Shown here in pieces: positions 1-9,859 of a DNA stretch of 64,000 nucleotides. This stretch comes from Akkermansia sp. (GTDB taxonomy: Bacteria; Verrucomicrobiota; Verrucomicrobiia; Verrucomicrobiales; Akkermansiaceae). How positions within the stretch are numbered: position 1 is the first letter of the stretch; every line of letters starts with the position of its first letter. Below the pieces are notes generated by a model. That model did no database searches. It saw only the letters and a program-made list of their open reading frames with translations, and was not told where the DNA came from. The translations under genes and the position numbers were made by a program. The DNA lies in the NCBI GenBank assembly GCA_017477935.1, contig JAFVIC010000065.1, positions 62,001 through 126,000 of the forward strand, written 5' to 3'.

Positions 1-1126
1 CCCAGCGCAGGTAGAGGTTCATCAGGCTGCGGATGACATTGAAACCGGTGATTTCAACCTTCAACACGCTTTCGTGGCAATAAATATGCTGTGCCGACCA
101 GGCTTGTACCGACTCATACTCAGCAGCCATGGCAGAGTGTTTCATGAGACTGCCGGTGAGTTCGCCGCGCATCATCAGCGGGTAAACCTGCTCCAGCGTG
201 CTGCGCAGGCTGCGAATGCAAGCCCCCACCGCACTGGCACGGGCATAACGCACGGCGGCCGTTGCCCCGCTGCGCTCACGCTCACGGGTCACGCTTTCGC
301 GCAATTTGTCGCTGAAATTCCCCAGGGCTGCCAACTGAGCCACCACATCTTCGTAACTGATGATTTTGGAGATATAGGCATCCTCCATATCCGCGATGAG
401 GTAGCTGATGTCGTCCGCCGCCTCCATCAGGAACGCGAGCGGATGGCGGGCCCACACATGCTCAGCCAATGAGGGCAACCCGCAGATGGCCGCTACATTG
501 CAGAAATGGGGAAGCTCTTCCGGCGCTATGCCGAACTTCTTGTAGCGGACGGCGGCGCCCTGCTTCTGCCGACCGGCCAGGCAGGGATACTTGGTGAAGG
601 CCCCGAGTGTGGCAGCGGTCAAATCCAGCCCCAGCCCGCGGATGGGGTCACAGGTGCGGGTGAGCAGGCGCAGCCCCTGCGCATTGCCCTCGAAGCGAAA
701 ATCCGCACACTCCGCCGGGCACAGTCCGGCAGTCACGGCCTCTGCCACGGCCTCATCGATAGCACTCTCGCCCGAATGCCCGAATGGGGGGTTGCCCAAA
801 TCATGCGCCAGGCAGGCCGTCGCCACCACATCCCCCATGGCTGTATAGAGCAAAGGCAGGGAGGTGCGTTCCTCGTACTCAGCAGCGACATCTGCCAGCT
901 CCTGAGCCAGTGCGCGGCCGACGTTAGCCACCTCAAGGCTGTGAGTCAGTCGCGTGCGCACATAGTCATTACGCCCCAGGGGGAACACCTGTGTTTTATC
1001 CTGCAAGCGGCGGAAGGCGCTCGAATAGAGCACACGGCCGTAATCACTGTTGAACGCGGAGCGGCCGGCATCACGCCGCCCGGTTCCGCTCAAGCGCTCG
1101 CAGGCAAGTAACTGTTCCCATTCCAT
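1..1126 (-). CDS. dgt: Deoxyguanosinetriphosphate triphosphohydrolase (dGTPase), C terminus beyond window
   Basis: This HD-domain dNTP triphosphohydrolase would cleave dGTP, or dNTPs generally, to the nucleoside and triphosphate, a cytosolic role in nucleotide-pool control. Reading the minus strand from ATG 1126 gives an open frame to the window edge, about 375 residues. It contains the family N-terminal motif around RRLQDKTQVF (residues 39-49), a first metal-ligand His at residue 62 (RLTHSLEVA) and the HD pair at 108-109 (LAHDLGNPPFGHSGE). The C terminus is cut off at base 1. The start is supported by a promoter whose -10 box ends 7 bases upstream, which suggests a leaderless mRNA. The family assignment is firm; the exact substrate range cannot be told from sequence. 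Confidence 0.93.
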   Translation of the reverse strand, partial: MEWEQLLACERLSGTGRRDAGRSAFNSDYGRVLYSSAFRRLQDKTQVFPLGRNDYVRTRLTHSLEVANVGRALAQELADVAAEYEERTSLPLLYTAMGDVVATACLAHDLGNPPFGHSGESAIDEAVAEAVTAGLCPAECADFRFEGNAQGLRLLTRTCDPIRGLGLDLTAATLGAFTKYPCLAGRQKQGAAVRYKKFGIAPEELPHFCNVAAICGLPSLAEHVWARHPLAFLMEAADDISYLIADMEDAYISKIISYEDVVAQLAALGNFSDKLRESVTRERERSGATAAVRYARASAVGACIRSLRSTLEQVYPLMMRGELTGSLMKHSAMAAEYESVQAWSAQHIYCHESVLKVEITGFNVIRSLMNLYLRW

Positions 1127-1133
1127 GGCGGCT

Positions 1134-1162
1134 ATTGTAGGCAAGCCCGGCCGCAATGTCAA
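1134..1162 (-). promoter_or_regulatory. Promoter of dgt (leaderless arrangement)
   Basis: On the minus strand, TTGACA (1162-1157) and TACAAT (1139-1134) are separated by exactly 17 bp. The -10 box ends 7 bases before the dgt ATG at 1126, so transcription should begin at or next to the start codon. Assignment is by eye from the sigma70 consensus. Confidence 0.75.
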
Positions 1163-1202
1163 CAATAAGCCGCGAGCTGACGCATTCCGACAAGGGGGCG
1201 GG

Positions 1203-1976
1203 CTACAGCTCTATTTCCAGGCCATCGTAGGCGGGAGCCATGAAGTCAGGCAGCAAGCGGGCGGTGGCTTCATAATCAACCGCATGGCCGCAATGGGTCA
1301 GGAAACCGCGGCGGGGTGCCAGTTGCTGCATAAGCTCCACATTCTCTGCAACGCTGATGTGGGTGTGGTGCTCGCGGGTTGTCAGGCCATCCATGGCGAG
1401 AGCATCCAGCCCCTGCAGGAGCGTGCGTGAACTTTCGGGCAGCACTTTAATATCAGGCACATAACCGAAAGAAGTACCACCGCTGCGGAACACGTAGCCA
1501 TAGGTTTCGACCGATGCATGCTCCACCGGCACGGGAGTCACTTCGATATCCCCCACGGTGAAAGGCTCTCCGGCGTGGTCATGCGCCTGCGGGCGAATAT
1601 AGCCCTTGTAGGTATTCTGCTCAGAGAACGCCCAGGCAAACATACGGCGCAGGTGAGCCAGGCAACTCGTGCCCGCATAGAGCGGCAGCCTGTCATCGCG
1701 CCGCCAGCAAAAGGCGCGCATATCATCGAAACCGGTCGTATGGTCCAGGTGCTCGTGGGTATAAATGACGGCATCTATGGCTGTAAGATTGTGCCGCAGG
1801 GCCTGCTGGCGCAGGTCGGGACACGAATCCACCAGCAGGCGCGTGCCCGCAGACTGCACGAGCACCGACGAGCGCAAGCGCTTGTTGCGCGGGTCGTCAG
1901 AGCGGCACACATCACACTGACAACCGATTACAGGCACCCCGGTTGATGTGCCGCTGCCAAGAAAAAGTACTTTCAT
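1203..1976 (-). CDS. MBL-fold metallo-hydrolase, PhnP-like
   Basis: A 257-residue cytosolic metallo-beta-lactamase-fold phosphodiesterase. The N terminus carries GSGTSTGVPVIGC followed by Cys19, Cys21 and Cys24 (GCQCDVC), the extra metal site typical of PhnP-type proteins. The catalytic metal motif is THEHLDHTTG (His74, His76, Asp78, His79), and later His residues occur in VEHASV, HTHIS and THCGHA. PhnP itself cleaves phosphoribosyl 1,2-cyclic phosphate in phosphonate breakdown. No phosphonate genes are nearby, so the substrate here is uncertain. The gene is divergent from recN across a 65-bp gap. Confidence 0.85.
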   Translation of the reverse strand: MKVLFLGSGTSTGVPVIGCQCDVCRSDDPRNKRLRSSVLVQSAGTRLLVDSCPDLRQQALRHNLTAIDAVIYTHEHLDHTTGFDDMRAFCWRRDDRLPLYAGTSCLAHLRRMFAWAFSEQNTYKGYIRPQAHDHAGEPFTVGDIEVTPVPVEHASVETYGYVFRSGGTSFGYVPDIKVLPESSRTLLQGLDALAMDGLTTREHHTHISVAENVELMQQLAPRRGFLTHCGHAVDYEATARLLPDFMAPAYDGLEIEL

Positions 1977-2041
1977 CGTCAGATTTTTATTTAATTCGCT
2001 ACCACATTATGCCATAATATGCGCGGAACGCAAAGCAAAAT

Positions 2042-3700
2042 ATGCTCTCACTGTTAAAGATACGCAACCTCGCACTGGTCGATGAACTTATCTGGGAACC
2101 CGAAAACGGCTTTCTTGCCATCACCGGCGAGACAGGCGCCGGCAAATCCGTCATCATGGGCGGAATATCGCTCGTAATGGGTGAGCGCGCCGACAAGGGG
2201 CGCATACGCAGCGGTGAAAGTCAATGCAGCATTGAGGCCGTCTTCCACCTGAGCCGTGCGGACTACATCGACAGCCTGCTGGCCGAGGCCGGCCTACCGC
2301 TCTGCGAAGAGGGAACCCTGCTCATTCGCCGAGTGATCACCGCCACCGGGAACCGCCAGTTTATCAACAGCAGCCCCGCTACGCTCAGCCTGCTGCGCAA
2401 AGTCGGCGCCGGCCTGGTCGACATGCACCACCCGGAGGCACACCGCTCCCTTACCTCGCAGGAACGCCAGCTGGAGCTGCTCGATGCCTTCGCCGAAAAT
2501 GAAAACACCCTCGCGGATTACCAAGCCGCCTATCGTGCCTGGGTCGAGGCCCGCAGCGAATACCGTCGGCTCATGGAGAGCGAAATGGCCAACGAACGCG
2601 AGCTGGATTTCCTGCGTCACCAGGTGCAGGAAATAGAGAGTGCCGCCTTCACCGCAGAAGAAGCCGCAGAGCTCGAAGCCAACTGGCAACGCGCACGCAA
2701 TGCCGGCCGCCTGCGCGACACGGCTATGCCTATGGCTCAATCAATAGACGGGGGAGATGATTCCGTGCTCTCCCGCCTGAGGCAGCTGGTTCGTCAGGCG
2801 CGTGAGCTGGAGCGGTTGGATGCCGCCTGCGCCAACTGGCTTGCCCCCCTGCCCGGTATCGTGGAAGAACTCGAAGACGTAGCAGCAAACCTGCAGGACT
2901 ACGCCGACACACTCTGCGGCGATCCTGCTGAGCTCGCCAGGCTGGAAGAGCGAATCAGCACCCTCGATTCACTGAAGCGCAAGTATGGCGCAGACTTCGA
3001 GGCCATACAACAGCACCTCGAAGACTGCCGCAACCGACTGGCCGCCATCGATAACCGTGAAGAAATGCTCAGCGAACTCGCTGAAACCGAACGCCGGAAA
3101 TATGCCGAACTCAAGATTGCCGCTGCTGCACTCAGCAACACACGCCGCAAGGCAGCCCCGCAACTGGCAGAGCAATTCCTTCATCACGCCCGGCAACTGG
3201 GGTTCCGCCAGTCGCTCTTTGAAGTCAGCCTGAGCCCCCTGCCCGAGCTCGGACCTCACGGGGCGGAAGAAACGGATTTTCTTTTCGGCCCGAATCCCGG
3301 CGAACCGCTCAAGGCACTGCGACTTATTGCCTCAAGCGGCGAGCTTGCACGTGTGATGCTGGCCCTCAAGAGCGCTTTGGCGAGCCGAGACGACACGCCG
3401 TTGCTCGTATTCGATGAAATTGACGCCAACGTAGGCGGCGAAATCGCCCGCGCCGTCGGCATGAAAATGCGCGAATTGGGCAGCGACCACCAGGTGATAT
3501 CCATCACCCACTTCCCGCAAGTAGCTGCCCTTGCCAACCACCACTACCTCATCAGTAAACAACAGAGCGGTGAGCGCACCGTATCACGCCTGAGTAAAAT
3601 AGATGAAGAACCGCGTGTGCAGGAACTCATGCGAATGCTCGGTACAGGGGGAGAAACAGCAAGAGCCCACGCCTGCAGCCTGCTGCGCGGAGAGGCATAA
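2042..3700 (+). CDS. recN: DNA repair protein RecN
   Basis: An SMC-like ATPase that acts in recombinational double-strand-break repair, 552 residues, the usual RecN length. The N terminus (MLSLLKIRNLALVDEL) is characteristic. Walker A is GETGAGKS at 29-36, and Walker B is LLVFDEID starting at residue 454, followed by VGGEIA and the ISITHFPQVAA block typical of RecN. A long coiled coil spans roughly residues 150-370. The frame is intact. The gene is divergent from the PhnP-like gene; an AT-rich stretch with CATAAT at 2013-2018 may be its -10 box, but no convincing -35 is visible. Confidence 0.96.
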   Translation: MLSLLKIRNLALVDELIWEPENGFLAITGETGAGKSVIMGGISLVMGERADKGRIRSGESQCSIEAVFHLSRADYIDSLLAEAGLPLCEEGTLLIRRVITATGNRQFINSSPATLSLLRKVGAGLVDMHHPEAHRSLTSQERQLELLDAFAENENTLADYQAAYRAWVEARSEYRRLMESEMANERELDFLRHQVQEIESAAFTAEEAAELEANWQRARNAGRLRDTAMPMAQSIDGGDDSVLSRLRQLVRQARELERLDAACANWLAPLPGIVEELEDVAANLQDYADTLCGDPAELARLEERISTLDSLKRKYGADFEAIQQHLEDCRNRLAAIDNREEMLSELAETERRKYAELKIAAAALSNTRRKAAPQLAEQFLHHARQLGFRQSLFEVSLSPLPELGPHGAEETDFLFGPNPGEPLKALRLIASSGELARVMLALKSALASRDDTPLLVFDEIDANVGGEIARAVGMKMRELGSDHQVISITHFPQVAALANHHYLISKQQSGERTVSRLSKIDEEPRVQELMRMLGTGGETARAHACSLLRGEA

Positions 3701-3732
3701 CACGATTTTCTGCCATGCCGCGCATTTGTTGT

Positions 3733-3761
3733 TTGCATTGTCCTCACGAATATGCTACTAT
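3733..3761 (+). promoter_or_regulatory. Promoter upstream of the secreted coiled-coil protein
   Basis: TTGCAT (3733-3738) and TACTAT (3756-3761) are 17 bp apart. The -10 box lies 47 bases before the ATG at 3809, giving a normal leader. It also argues against the upstream in-frame ATG at 3752, which lies within the promoter. Confidence 0.6.
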
Positions 3762-3808
3762 GCATGCGACGTCAGATTTTCCATTCATTTTTATCATATC
3801 TCATCATC

Positions 3809-5377
3809 ATGAAACGCCCACTATTTCTGCTTGCCCTGCTGGCCTGCGGAGCCTCGCTTCTGCAGGCAGCCGATTTGTATGATATCACGCTTTCCAACGC
3901 CAAACGCTATACCCAGTGCCGAATCCTTTATGAAGCCGGCGGCGTAACCAAATTCACCGGTCGCGACCGAAAGGGTAATTCCGTCACGATGGAGGTCAAG
4001 AGCTCCAGCATTCTCGACAAACGCGAATCAGCAGCGCCTAAGGAAGAAGAACCGACCCCGGAACCGACTATAGAGCCGACAACGGAGCCGACCGAAACAC
4101 CCGCCGACACTGCAACCGAACCCGCCACCCCGGCTGAAAATGCCACCCCCGCTGAAGGCGACAACGCCGCAGCCCCGGCTGCCGATGCCGAAAAAACGGA
4201 GGAAGCACCGGCCGCCCCGGCCGTCAGTGATGAGGAGGCCGCCAAGGTGAAAGACATCACCCTGCGCCTGCGCGAGAAACTGGCACAGGTTGACAGCGGC
4301 CTGGCAGAACTCACCAAACCCTCCCGCTCACTGACAAGCCTGTGCGAAAATCGCAAGCGCACCCTGACCGGCCAGCTGGCCAGGCTTGATAAGATGGCCA
4401 TCGAGGTCGCGGAGTTGCAGACAAAATACAACACCATCAAGGGTGCAGACTACGTGTTCACCCACGTTAGCTCTGACAATCGCACCAAATACGAGCGTGA
4501 TGGGCAGGCAGCCTACCAGGCCATGCTCACCGATGTGAAGCAGTACAAGAACGCCCGCAAGGTCGGTGGCCTTGACAAGTTTGAGATTATGCGCGACCGC
4601 TACCAGGGTATTCCTGAGTACAAGGAGGCCTACAAGTGGTACATGAGCACCCTCAATGACCTCTCACGCCGCTGGAACAACCTGCTCAAGAAAGAGATGA
4701 ACAAGCGCAGCAAGCTCAATGCCGCCAAGAAGAGCGACATGGATGAGCGCGACCAGAAGGCCTACGATAAACTCGAAAAACAATTTGCCGCTGAAAATGA
4801 GCAGATTGCCAATGTCTGGTACAACCCTGACAATCGCAACCTAGTCATGCTGCGCCACGCAACCAACAAGGTCAGAGATGCCCTGCGCCGCAACGAAAAG
4901 GGCCTGCAGGACCCGAAAATCGGCACGGTTCCCACGCTGTTGGCAAAGTATTGGGAGGCTAATGACCAGGCCCGCGCCCTGATGATTAACGGCGATTTTG
5001 AAGGCGCCAAGGCTGTACTCGACAAAGATGAGGCCTACAAGCAGATTCTGCGACTTAACCAGCAGCTCCTGCCCGAGGAATACAAGACCCCGCTGCGTGA
5101 GCAGCGCCAGGACTTGCAGCAGACCATCAATCAGCGCTCCCGCGAACGTCGCACGCTCGAATCTACCCTTGAGCGCAAAATCTCAGCTCTTGAACAGGCT
5201 ACGTCCTCCGCGGAAGCTCAGATTGACGACATGCTCGAGAGAATCTCCAAAGAACGCGAGATAGATACTCAGGCCAGCAGCATTGAGCTTGATGAAAAGA
5301 AACCCGAGCCCGCAGCTGCAACTCCTGAAAAGAAAGGGCCCACAGTTGATAATGCGAAACAAGCGCTCAAAAAGTAA
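3809..5377 (+). CDS. Secreted coiled-coil protein with acidic Pro/Thr/Glu-rich linker, function unknown
   Basis: A 522-residue protein from ATG 3809. It has a clear signal peptide (MKRPLFLLALLACGASLLQA), then a small domain of about 55 residues (DLYDITLSNAKRY onward), a low-complexity linker rich in P, T, E and A (about residues 75-145), and a long alpha-helical, charged coiled-coil region (about 150-500). It ends with another Pro/Ala/Lys-rich segment. I do not recognise the family. The earlier in-frame ATG at 3752 would place 19 residues before the signal peptide and lies inside the likely promoter, so 3809 is preferred. It is probably periplasmic. Confidence 0.8.
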   Translation: MKRPLFLLALLACGASLLQAADLYDITLSNAKRYTQCRILYEAGGVTKFTGRDRKGNSVTMEVKSSSILDKRESAAPKEEEPTPEPTIEPTTEPTETPADTATEPATPAENATPAEGDNAAAPAADAEKTEEAPAAPAVSDEEAAKVKDITLRLREKLAQVDSGLAELTKPSRSLTSLCENRKRTLTGQLARLDKMAIEVAELQTKYNTIKGADYVFTHVSSDNRTKYERDGQAAYQAMLTDVKQYKNARKVGGLDKFEIMRDRYQGIPEYKEAYKWYMSTLNDLSRRWNNLLKKEMNKRSKLNAAKKSDMDERDQKAYDKLEKQFAAENEQIANVWYNPDNRNLVMLRHATNKVRDALRRNEKGLQDPKIGTVPTLLAKYWEANDQARALMINGDFEGAKAVLDKDEAYKQILRLNQQLLPEEYKTPLREQRQDLQQTINQRSRERRTLESTLERKISALEQATSSAEAQIDDMLERISKEREIDTQASSIELDEKKPEPAAATPEKKGPTVDNAKQALKK

Positions 5378-5457
5378 AACGCAATTTCCACGAATATGAT
5401 TAACCACCACGACCGGGCAGCAAAACTCGCCCGGCCGTGCTGTGTTCAGACAAGTAT

Positions 5458-5862
5458 ATGAACGCCAACCCACTGTTCCCGGCTATACTGCTGATTCTCC
5501 CCGGTCTTGTACAAGCCGCCATACCGGCGGCAACAGACCGGGCATTTGCCGATTTCACCGCCCTGCCGCTCGAATTGCTGCCGGTACTCGAAGGAGTGAC
5601 CGACCGCGACAGCGCCGAACAATCAGCAGAAAAGCTCAATGCCCTGCTCCCTCGCGTATATGACAGCCGCACGGCGATGACCCGCATTGAGACTCTCACC
5701 CCCGAAGTAAAGCGCGAACTGCTGCAGAAATACGAAAAAGACATGCGCACCAACTGGGGCAAAGTCTATGAGCAGATATTCCGCCTGCAAAACCGGCGCT
5801 GCTATAACTCCCTGGCATTTTTCAAACAATTTCACGCCTTATGTATGATGCTCGAAAAATAA
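5458..5862 (+). CDS. Small secreted protein of unknown function (paralogue of the next gene)
   Basis: A 134-residue protein with a signal peptide (MNANPLFPAILLILPGLVQA). The mature part is helical and contains GVTDRDSAEQSAEKLNALL. The next gene has a similar block at the same place (VQDRDSAETAVPTIMRLS), so the two look like diverged paralogues. The family is not recognised. It is followed by its paralogue, which overlaps by 22 bases, and then by the GH110-like gene, so the three are probably co-transcribed. ATG 5458 is chosen because it opens directly into the signal peptide; an in-frame start at 5437 would add 7 residues. Confidence 0.7.
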   Translation: MNANPLFPAILLILPGLVQAAIPAATDRAFADFTALPLELLPVLEGVTDRDSAEQSAEKLNALLPRVYDSRTAMTRIETLTPEVKRELLQKYEKDMRTNWGKVYEQIFRLQNRRCYNSLAFFKQFHALCMMLEK

Positions 5863-6329
5863 GCTGCACCGGCCTGCTGCTCGCAGCCACCTGCGCAGCT
5901 CCGCTCTTCGCACAGGATTTCCCCACATCCGGCACAATCGATAACCAACCGCTTGTGCAGCAACAGTCACAAGAATCGACTCAGAAGCCCGAACTCAGCC
6001 CGGGAGAGAGCCGCATTCGCGCCGGTATTCTGTTGCTCGTACAGCTGCACGACACCATGGCGTGTGTACAGGACCGAGACAGCGCCGAAACGGCCGTACC
6101 CACAATCATGCGTCTGAGCAAGGAATTACAGACCTGGGGACAAGGTTTTGCCGCCCTTCCGCCGCTTGATGAAGCGACGCAAAGCAGCTACGAAAAACGC
6201 TACCTGCCCATCATCAACAAACTTAATGAGCGCATACAGATACAGGCAGACCGCATAGCCGCGGCTGAATTCTACGGGTCGGAAAACCTGCCTGCAGCCC
6301 TTGTCAAACTCGTTAATTCCGTTCAGTAA
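5841..6329 (+). CDS. Small secreted protein of unknown function (paralogue of the preceding gene)
   Basis: A 162-residue protein with a probable signal peptide (MYDARKISCTGLLLAATCAAP, cleavage near LFAQ). It shares the DRDSAE-centred helical segment and a downstream YEKRY / YEKDM-like stretch with its upstream neighbour. The start overlaps the previous gene by 22 bases, and the stop lies one base before the ATG of the GH110-like gene. The tight spacing suggests one transcript. There is no recognisable catalytic motif. Confidence 0.7.
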   Translation: MYDARKISCTGLLLAATCAAPLFAQDFPTSGTIDNQPLVQQQSQESTQKPELSPGESRIRAGILLLVQLHDTMACVQDRDSAETAVPTIMRLSKELQTWGQGFAALPPLDEATQSSYEKRYLPIINKLNERIQIQADRIAAAEFYGSENLPAALVKLVNSVQ

Positions 6330-6330
6330 C

Positions 6331-8346
6331 ATGCGCAGGCTTCTCTTATTCGCTCTGATGCTCACGCCTATACCCACCACGGCTGCCCCGGCGGATGTAA
6401 CGGAGAACCCCATGGTCAATCTCACCTCCGGGCGCCGCATGCTGGTACTGCGAGCCGGGAAAGAGAGGCTGCTCACCGGTCGCGCACCGGAGGGAGAGGG
6501 AGCCCCATTCCGCATACTCAACGGCGCAGAAGTACTTTGGGAAGGCAAAGCCGGCGAGGCCTTTGAGGTTGTGGTGCACTCCCGCTACGCTCATCTGCTG
6601 AGCACTACAGCGGACAACACCGCCTGGCAGGACCTCAGCTGGGGGGAATGGGACTCCACCACGAAGACAAAAGCGCGCCCCAAGCACGCCATAAAGGGGC
6701 TATCCCCGAAAGACCTGTCGGCCCCCGGTGCGGATGCCGGCCCGGCACTGCGAGAGGATCTCAACCACCTCGCCACCCTCCGGACAAAGTACAACACCCT
6801 GAGCATTGCCCCCGGCGAATATCATTTCTACCCCGAGGGTGCTCTGCAAATGAGCTATTACATCTCCAACCACGACCAGCAGAACATCCAGCCCGTGGGT
6901 ATACCCATCGTAGGGCAGAAAAACCTCAAAATCGAGGGCAATGGGGCCACGTTCGTCTTCCACGGTCGCATGCAGCCTATCCTGCTGATGGACAGCGAGA
7001 ACGTCACGATTGAAAACATCACCATCCGTCACGACGCCCCCTACTACAACGAGGGTAAAATCGTGGAAATCAAAGACGGCACCACCACCCTGGAATACGC
7101 ACCTCAATTCCGCTGGCAGGTGAAAGATGGCCGCTACTACCTGATGGGCGACGGAAAACCGCAAGCACCCAATGCTGTGCTCGCCTTTCAGCAAGATGGG
7201 CAGATGGTTCCCACCGGCCGCGGCGGCGACATTGTCTGGCCCTCACGCTGCCAACAGGTTGCCCCCAATCGGGTGAAATTCTTCACCGACGCTGCGGCTC
7301 ATGGCCTGAGCGAAGGGCACATTCTCGTGCAGCGCCACTACGGCCGCCCCCACCCCGCCATGGTGCTCTACCGAGCCAATGGTGTTACGCTCAACAACGT
7401 TGTCTTCCAAGACAGCCAGGGCATGGCGCTGGTAGCGCAGCGCAGCCGCGACATCACCATTGACGGCGGCGGTTGCGTACGCGCCCCGGGGCGTGTGTAC
7501 ACCGTCTCGGCAGATGCAACCCACTTCTCGAACTGTGCCGGTACCATCACCGTAAAAAATGCCCTCTATGAGGGTATGATGGACGATGCCATCAACGTGC
7601 ACTCCACCTGTCTGCAAATCGAAAAAATCATCGGTAAGCGTGAAATCATCGCGCGCTACATGCACGGCCAGGCCGTCGGGTTCGAGGTATTCGCCCCCGG
7701 GGAGAGCGTGCAGTTCATCAAAGGCCCCACCCTGGAAAACCTGCCGCAGCTCGGCAAGGTGGCAAGCGTACGCAAAACGGATGAAACCCACCTGCACCTG
7801 CAGCTCTCAGCAGACCTGCCCAAGGGCGTGAGCGTGGGGGATGCCATCGAAAACGCCGACTGGTACCCGGCGGTAAACTTCATCGGCTGCACGGTGCGCC
7901 ACAATCGCGCGCGCGGCTCACTCTTCACCACGCCGAAACCGGTACTGGTGAAGGACTGCAAGTTCATCGCCTCACACGGCTCGGCCATCCTGCTGGCCGG
8001 CGATGCCCAAGGCTGGTTTGAAAGCGGGCGCTGTCTTGATGTGACCATCACCAACAACCTGTTCGACCATAACCTCACCGCACGTTACCAGTTTACGGAG
8101 GGTATCATCTCCATCTATCCCGAAGTCAAGCAACCCGACAAGCAGCAAACCCGCTACCACCGCAACATCCGAATCGAGGGTAACACCTTCCTCACCCACC
8201 GGGTTCCCCTGCTCTTTGCCATCTCGGCAGATGGTATCATCTTCCGCAACAATACCGTCAAATTCGATGATAAATACCCCGGCATGCACGGCGGTAAACC
8301 CTATGTGCTCAGACACTGCGGGAAAACTCGACTCCAAAAACTCTGA
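6331..8346 (+). CDS. Secreted right-handed beta-helix glycosidase, GH110-like (alpha-1,3-galactosidase type)
   Basis: A 671-residue protein with a signal peptide ([20 protein letters not shown]). After a short N-terminal domain come features of GH110 alpha-1,3-galactosidases: [47 protein letters not shown], the [13 protein letters not shown] block with acidic residues at the expected active-site region, and late helix turns such as [22 protein letters not shown]110 enzymes remove terminal alpha-1,3-galactose, for example from blood-group B-type or linear alpha-Gal glycans on host mucins. Activity here is inferred from family resemblance. ATG 6331, one base after the previous stop, opens the signal peptide and is preferred to the in-frame start at 6301. 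Confidence 0.82.
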   Translation: MRRLLLFALMLTPIPTTAAPADVTENPMVNLTSGRRMLVLRAGKERLLTGRAPEGEGAPFRILNGAEVLWEGKAGEAFEVVVHSRYAHLLSTTADNTAWQDLSWGEWDSTTKTKARPKHAIKGLSPKDLSAPGADAGPALREDLNHLATLRTKYNTLSIAPGEYHFYPEGALQMSYYISNHDQQNIQPVGIPIVGQKNLKIEGNGATFVFHGRMQPILLMDSENVTIENITIRHDAPYYNEGKIVEIKDGTTTLEYAPQFRWQVKDGRYYLMGDGKPQAPNAVLAFQQDGQMVPTGRGGDIVWPSRCQQVAPNRVKFFTDAAAHGLSEGHILVQRHYGRPHPAMVLYRANGVTLNNVVFQDSQGMALVAQRSRDITIDGGGCVRAPGRVYTVSADATHFSNCAGTITVKNALYEGMMDDAINVHSTCLQIEKIIGKREIIARYMHGQAVGFEVFAPGESVQFIKGPTLENLPQLGKVASVRKTDETHLHLQLSADLPKGVSVGDAIENADWYPAVNFIGCTVRHNRARGSLFTTPKPVLVKDCKFIASHGSAILLAGDAQGWFESGRCLDVTITNNLFDHNLTARYQFTEGIISIYPEVKQPDKQQTRYHRNIRIEGNTFLTHRVPLLFAISADGIIFRNNTVKFDDKYPGMHGGKPYVLRHCGKTRLQKL

Positions 8347-8363
8347 TATATTTTATTTCCCAC

Positions 8364-8984
8364 ATGGCAAAGAAATTCAACGAACACACAGCACGCGCCA
8401 ATAAACACACCACGCGCCCCGAGTCCCGGCAGCAGCCGACCCGATTCGACAAGCCCCCCACCCGTACCGTGGTGAAGCCGCTCGATGAGGGCGCGCTGCA
8501 AGATATACTCGAAGCCCAACCCCGGGGGCTCTACCTGGTGCTCGACTGCGTGCAGGACCCCCACAACCTCGGGGCCATTCTCCGTACGGCAGACGGCGCC
8601 GGCGTAGCGGCCGTTATCACCCCGAAAGATAAATCCGTCGGTATCACGGAAACCGTGCTGCGAGTATCGGTCGGCGCTGCGGAAAAAGTTCCCTTCGTGC
8701 AGGTGACGAACCTGGCACGCACCATGAAAGCCATGAAAGAGGCCGGAATCTGGTTCGTGGGCACCTCCGACCACGGCGACCGCGACCTATACGACATGGA
8801 CTTCAAGGGCGGCATTGCTCTGGTCATGGGGGCAGAAGGCGATGGCATGCGCCGCCTGACGGAAGAAAACTGTGACTTTCTCATCCGAATTCCCATGTAT
8901 GGCAGCGTGCCCTGCCTGAACGTATCCGTCGCCACCGGCGTGTGCCTGTATGAGGCCGTGCGCCAGCGCAACATTCAGCCATAA
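8364..8984 (+). CDS. TrmH/SpoU-family (SPOUT) RNA 2'-O-methyltransferase, RlmB-like
   Basis: A 206-residue SPOUT-class methyltransferase. The catalytic domain (about 55-203) has the three family motifs: [20 protein letters not shown] (motif 1, with the catalytic Asn and Arg), [10 protein letters not shown] (motif 2) and [18 protein letters not shown] (motif 3). These fit RlmB, which methylates G2251 of 23S rRNA. The usual N-terminal L30e-like substrate-binding domain is missing. In its place is a basic, low-complexity segment of about 40 residues rich in R, T and H, so the exact target RNA is uncertain. It is 6 bp upstream of the phosphoesterase gene. Confidence 0.88.
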   Translation: MAKKFNEHTARANKHTTRPESRQQPTRFDKPPTRTVVKPLDEGALQDILEAQPRGLYLVLDCVQDPHNLGAILRTADGAGVAAVITPKDKSVGITETVLRVSVGAAEKVPFVQVTNLARTMKAMKEAGIWFVGTSDHGDRDLYDMDFKGGIALVMGAEGDGMRRLTEENCDFLIRIPMYGSVPCLNVSVATGVCLYEAVRQRNIQP

Positions 8985-8990
8985 GCCCGC

Positions 8991-9782
8991 ATGCCCACCA
9001 TCGAGACCGTTGAGCCGCAGCCCGGCATGCTCGTGCGCTTCATTTCCGACCTGCACTACGGGCATGAGCGCTGCGAGGCCCCTTCTCCCGCCGAACTGGC
9101 GGAGCTGGTACTGCGGGATGGGGTAGGAATGCTGGTAGTGGTAGGCGACCTGGCTGAGACTCGTAATTGCCCCTGGCAGGCAGAGGGCAAACGCCTGCGC
9201 GAAGAACTACGCGCGGAGTGCCGCAGCCGCGGGGTGCAGCTGGTTGAAATCTCCGGCAATCATGACCCTGACGTTGAACCGCTGCTGGTGCGGTTCTGGG
9301 GTGGGCGTGTGGTTGCCATGCACGGTCATGCTCTTTACCGCGAGGTAGCCCCATGGAGCTGGGAATACCTGCGTAACAAAGAGAAATGCCGGGCCCTCAT
9401 CGCCGACTACAGACACCGCGACCACCTCCTGCACGACCGCCTGGAACTCTCGCGCGACATGTGCCAACTCACCACTCCCATACTGCGCCGAGAGGGCATA
9501 CGCAACAAGTACCTTCGCGGGTTCATGCACTGTTTCTGGCCCCCGCAGCGCCCCTTCAACATCGTGTGGAGCTGGCTCACCTGCGCCCGCCGTGCGGAGC
9601 GCTTTGCCCGCCGATATTTCCCTGAAGCGCAAACCGTTGTGCTCGGCCACTTCCACCGCTTCGGTAACTGGCAGTTCCGCCGCCGCCACATTCTCAACAC
9701 AGGCGCCTGGTTCAAACATGCCACCCCTTATATGGTCGATATGAAAGACGCGCAGGTGCTCAGCTACAAGCGAGTGAAGTAA
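8991..9782 (+). CDS. Calcineurin-like metallophosphoesterase
   Basis: A 263-residue cytosolic protein. It has the dinuclear-metal motifs of the family in order: ISDLHYGHE (D-x-H), VVGDLAE (GD), EISGNHDPD (GNHD), MHGHAL and VLGHFHRFG (GHxH). The middle region (about 120-215) is rich in Arg, Trp and aromatic residues and may be the substrate cap. It somewhat resembles LpxH-type hydrolases, but the GNHD rather than GNRD motif does not support calling it LpxH. It is co-directional with the rRNA methyltransferase-like gene, 6 bp apart, and is followed by a strong terminator. Confidence 0.82.
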   Translation: MPTIETVEPQPGMLVRFISDLHYGHERCEAPSPAELAELVLRDGVGMLVVVGDLAETRNCPWQAEGKRLREELRAECRSRGVQLVEISGNHDPDVEPLLVRFWGGRVVAMHGHALYREVAPWSWEYLRNKEKCRALIADYRHRDHLLHDRLELSRDMCQLTTPILRREGIRNKYLRGFMHCFWPPQRPFNIVWSWLTCARRAERFARRYFPEAQTVVLGHFHRFGNWQFRRRHILNTGAWFKHATPYMVDMKDAQVLSYKRVK

Positions 9783-9801
9783 AACAAGCTCCATTTCATG
9801 A

Positions 9802-9840
9802 AAAATCCCGGTCGAGCCTTATGGCTGACCGGGATTTTTC
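9802..9840. terminator. Bidirectional intrinsic terminator
   Basis: A 13-bp perfect inverted repeat has arms AAAAATCCCGGTC (9802-9814) and GACCGGGATTTTT (9828-9840), and the interior can add AGCC/GGCT. With A-tract and T-tract at the two ends, it can stop transcription from the phosphoesterase gene on plus and the rpiB-glyA gene on minus, which converge here. Confidence 0.9.
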
Positions 9841-9859
9841 AATAACTTATCGCTATGCC

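Noticed and set aside
5413-5434. Hairpin CCGGGC/GCCCGG between two secreted protein genes
   Set aside because: No T tract follows, and it is 24 bases before the next ATG, so a terminator or a regulatory role is not supported.
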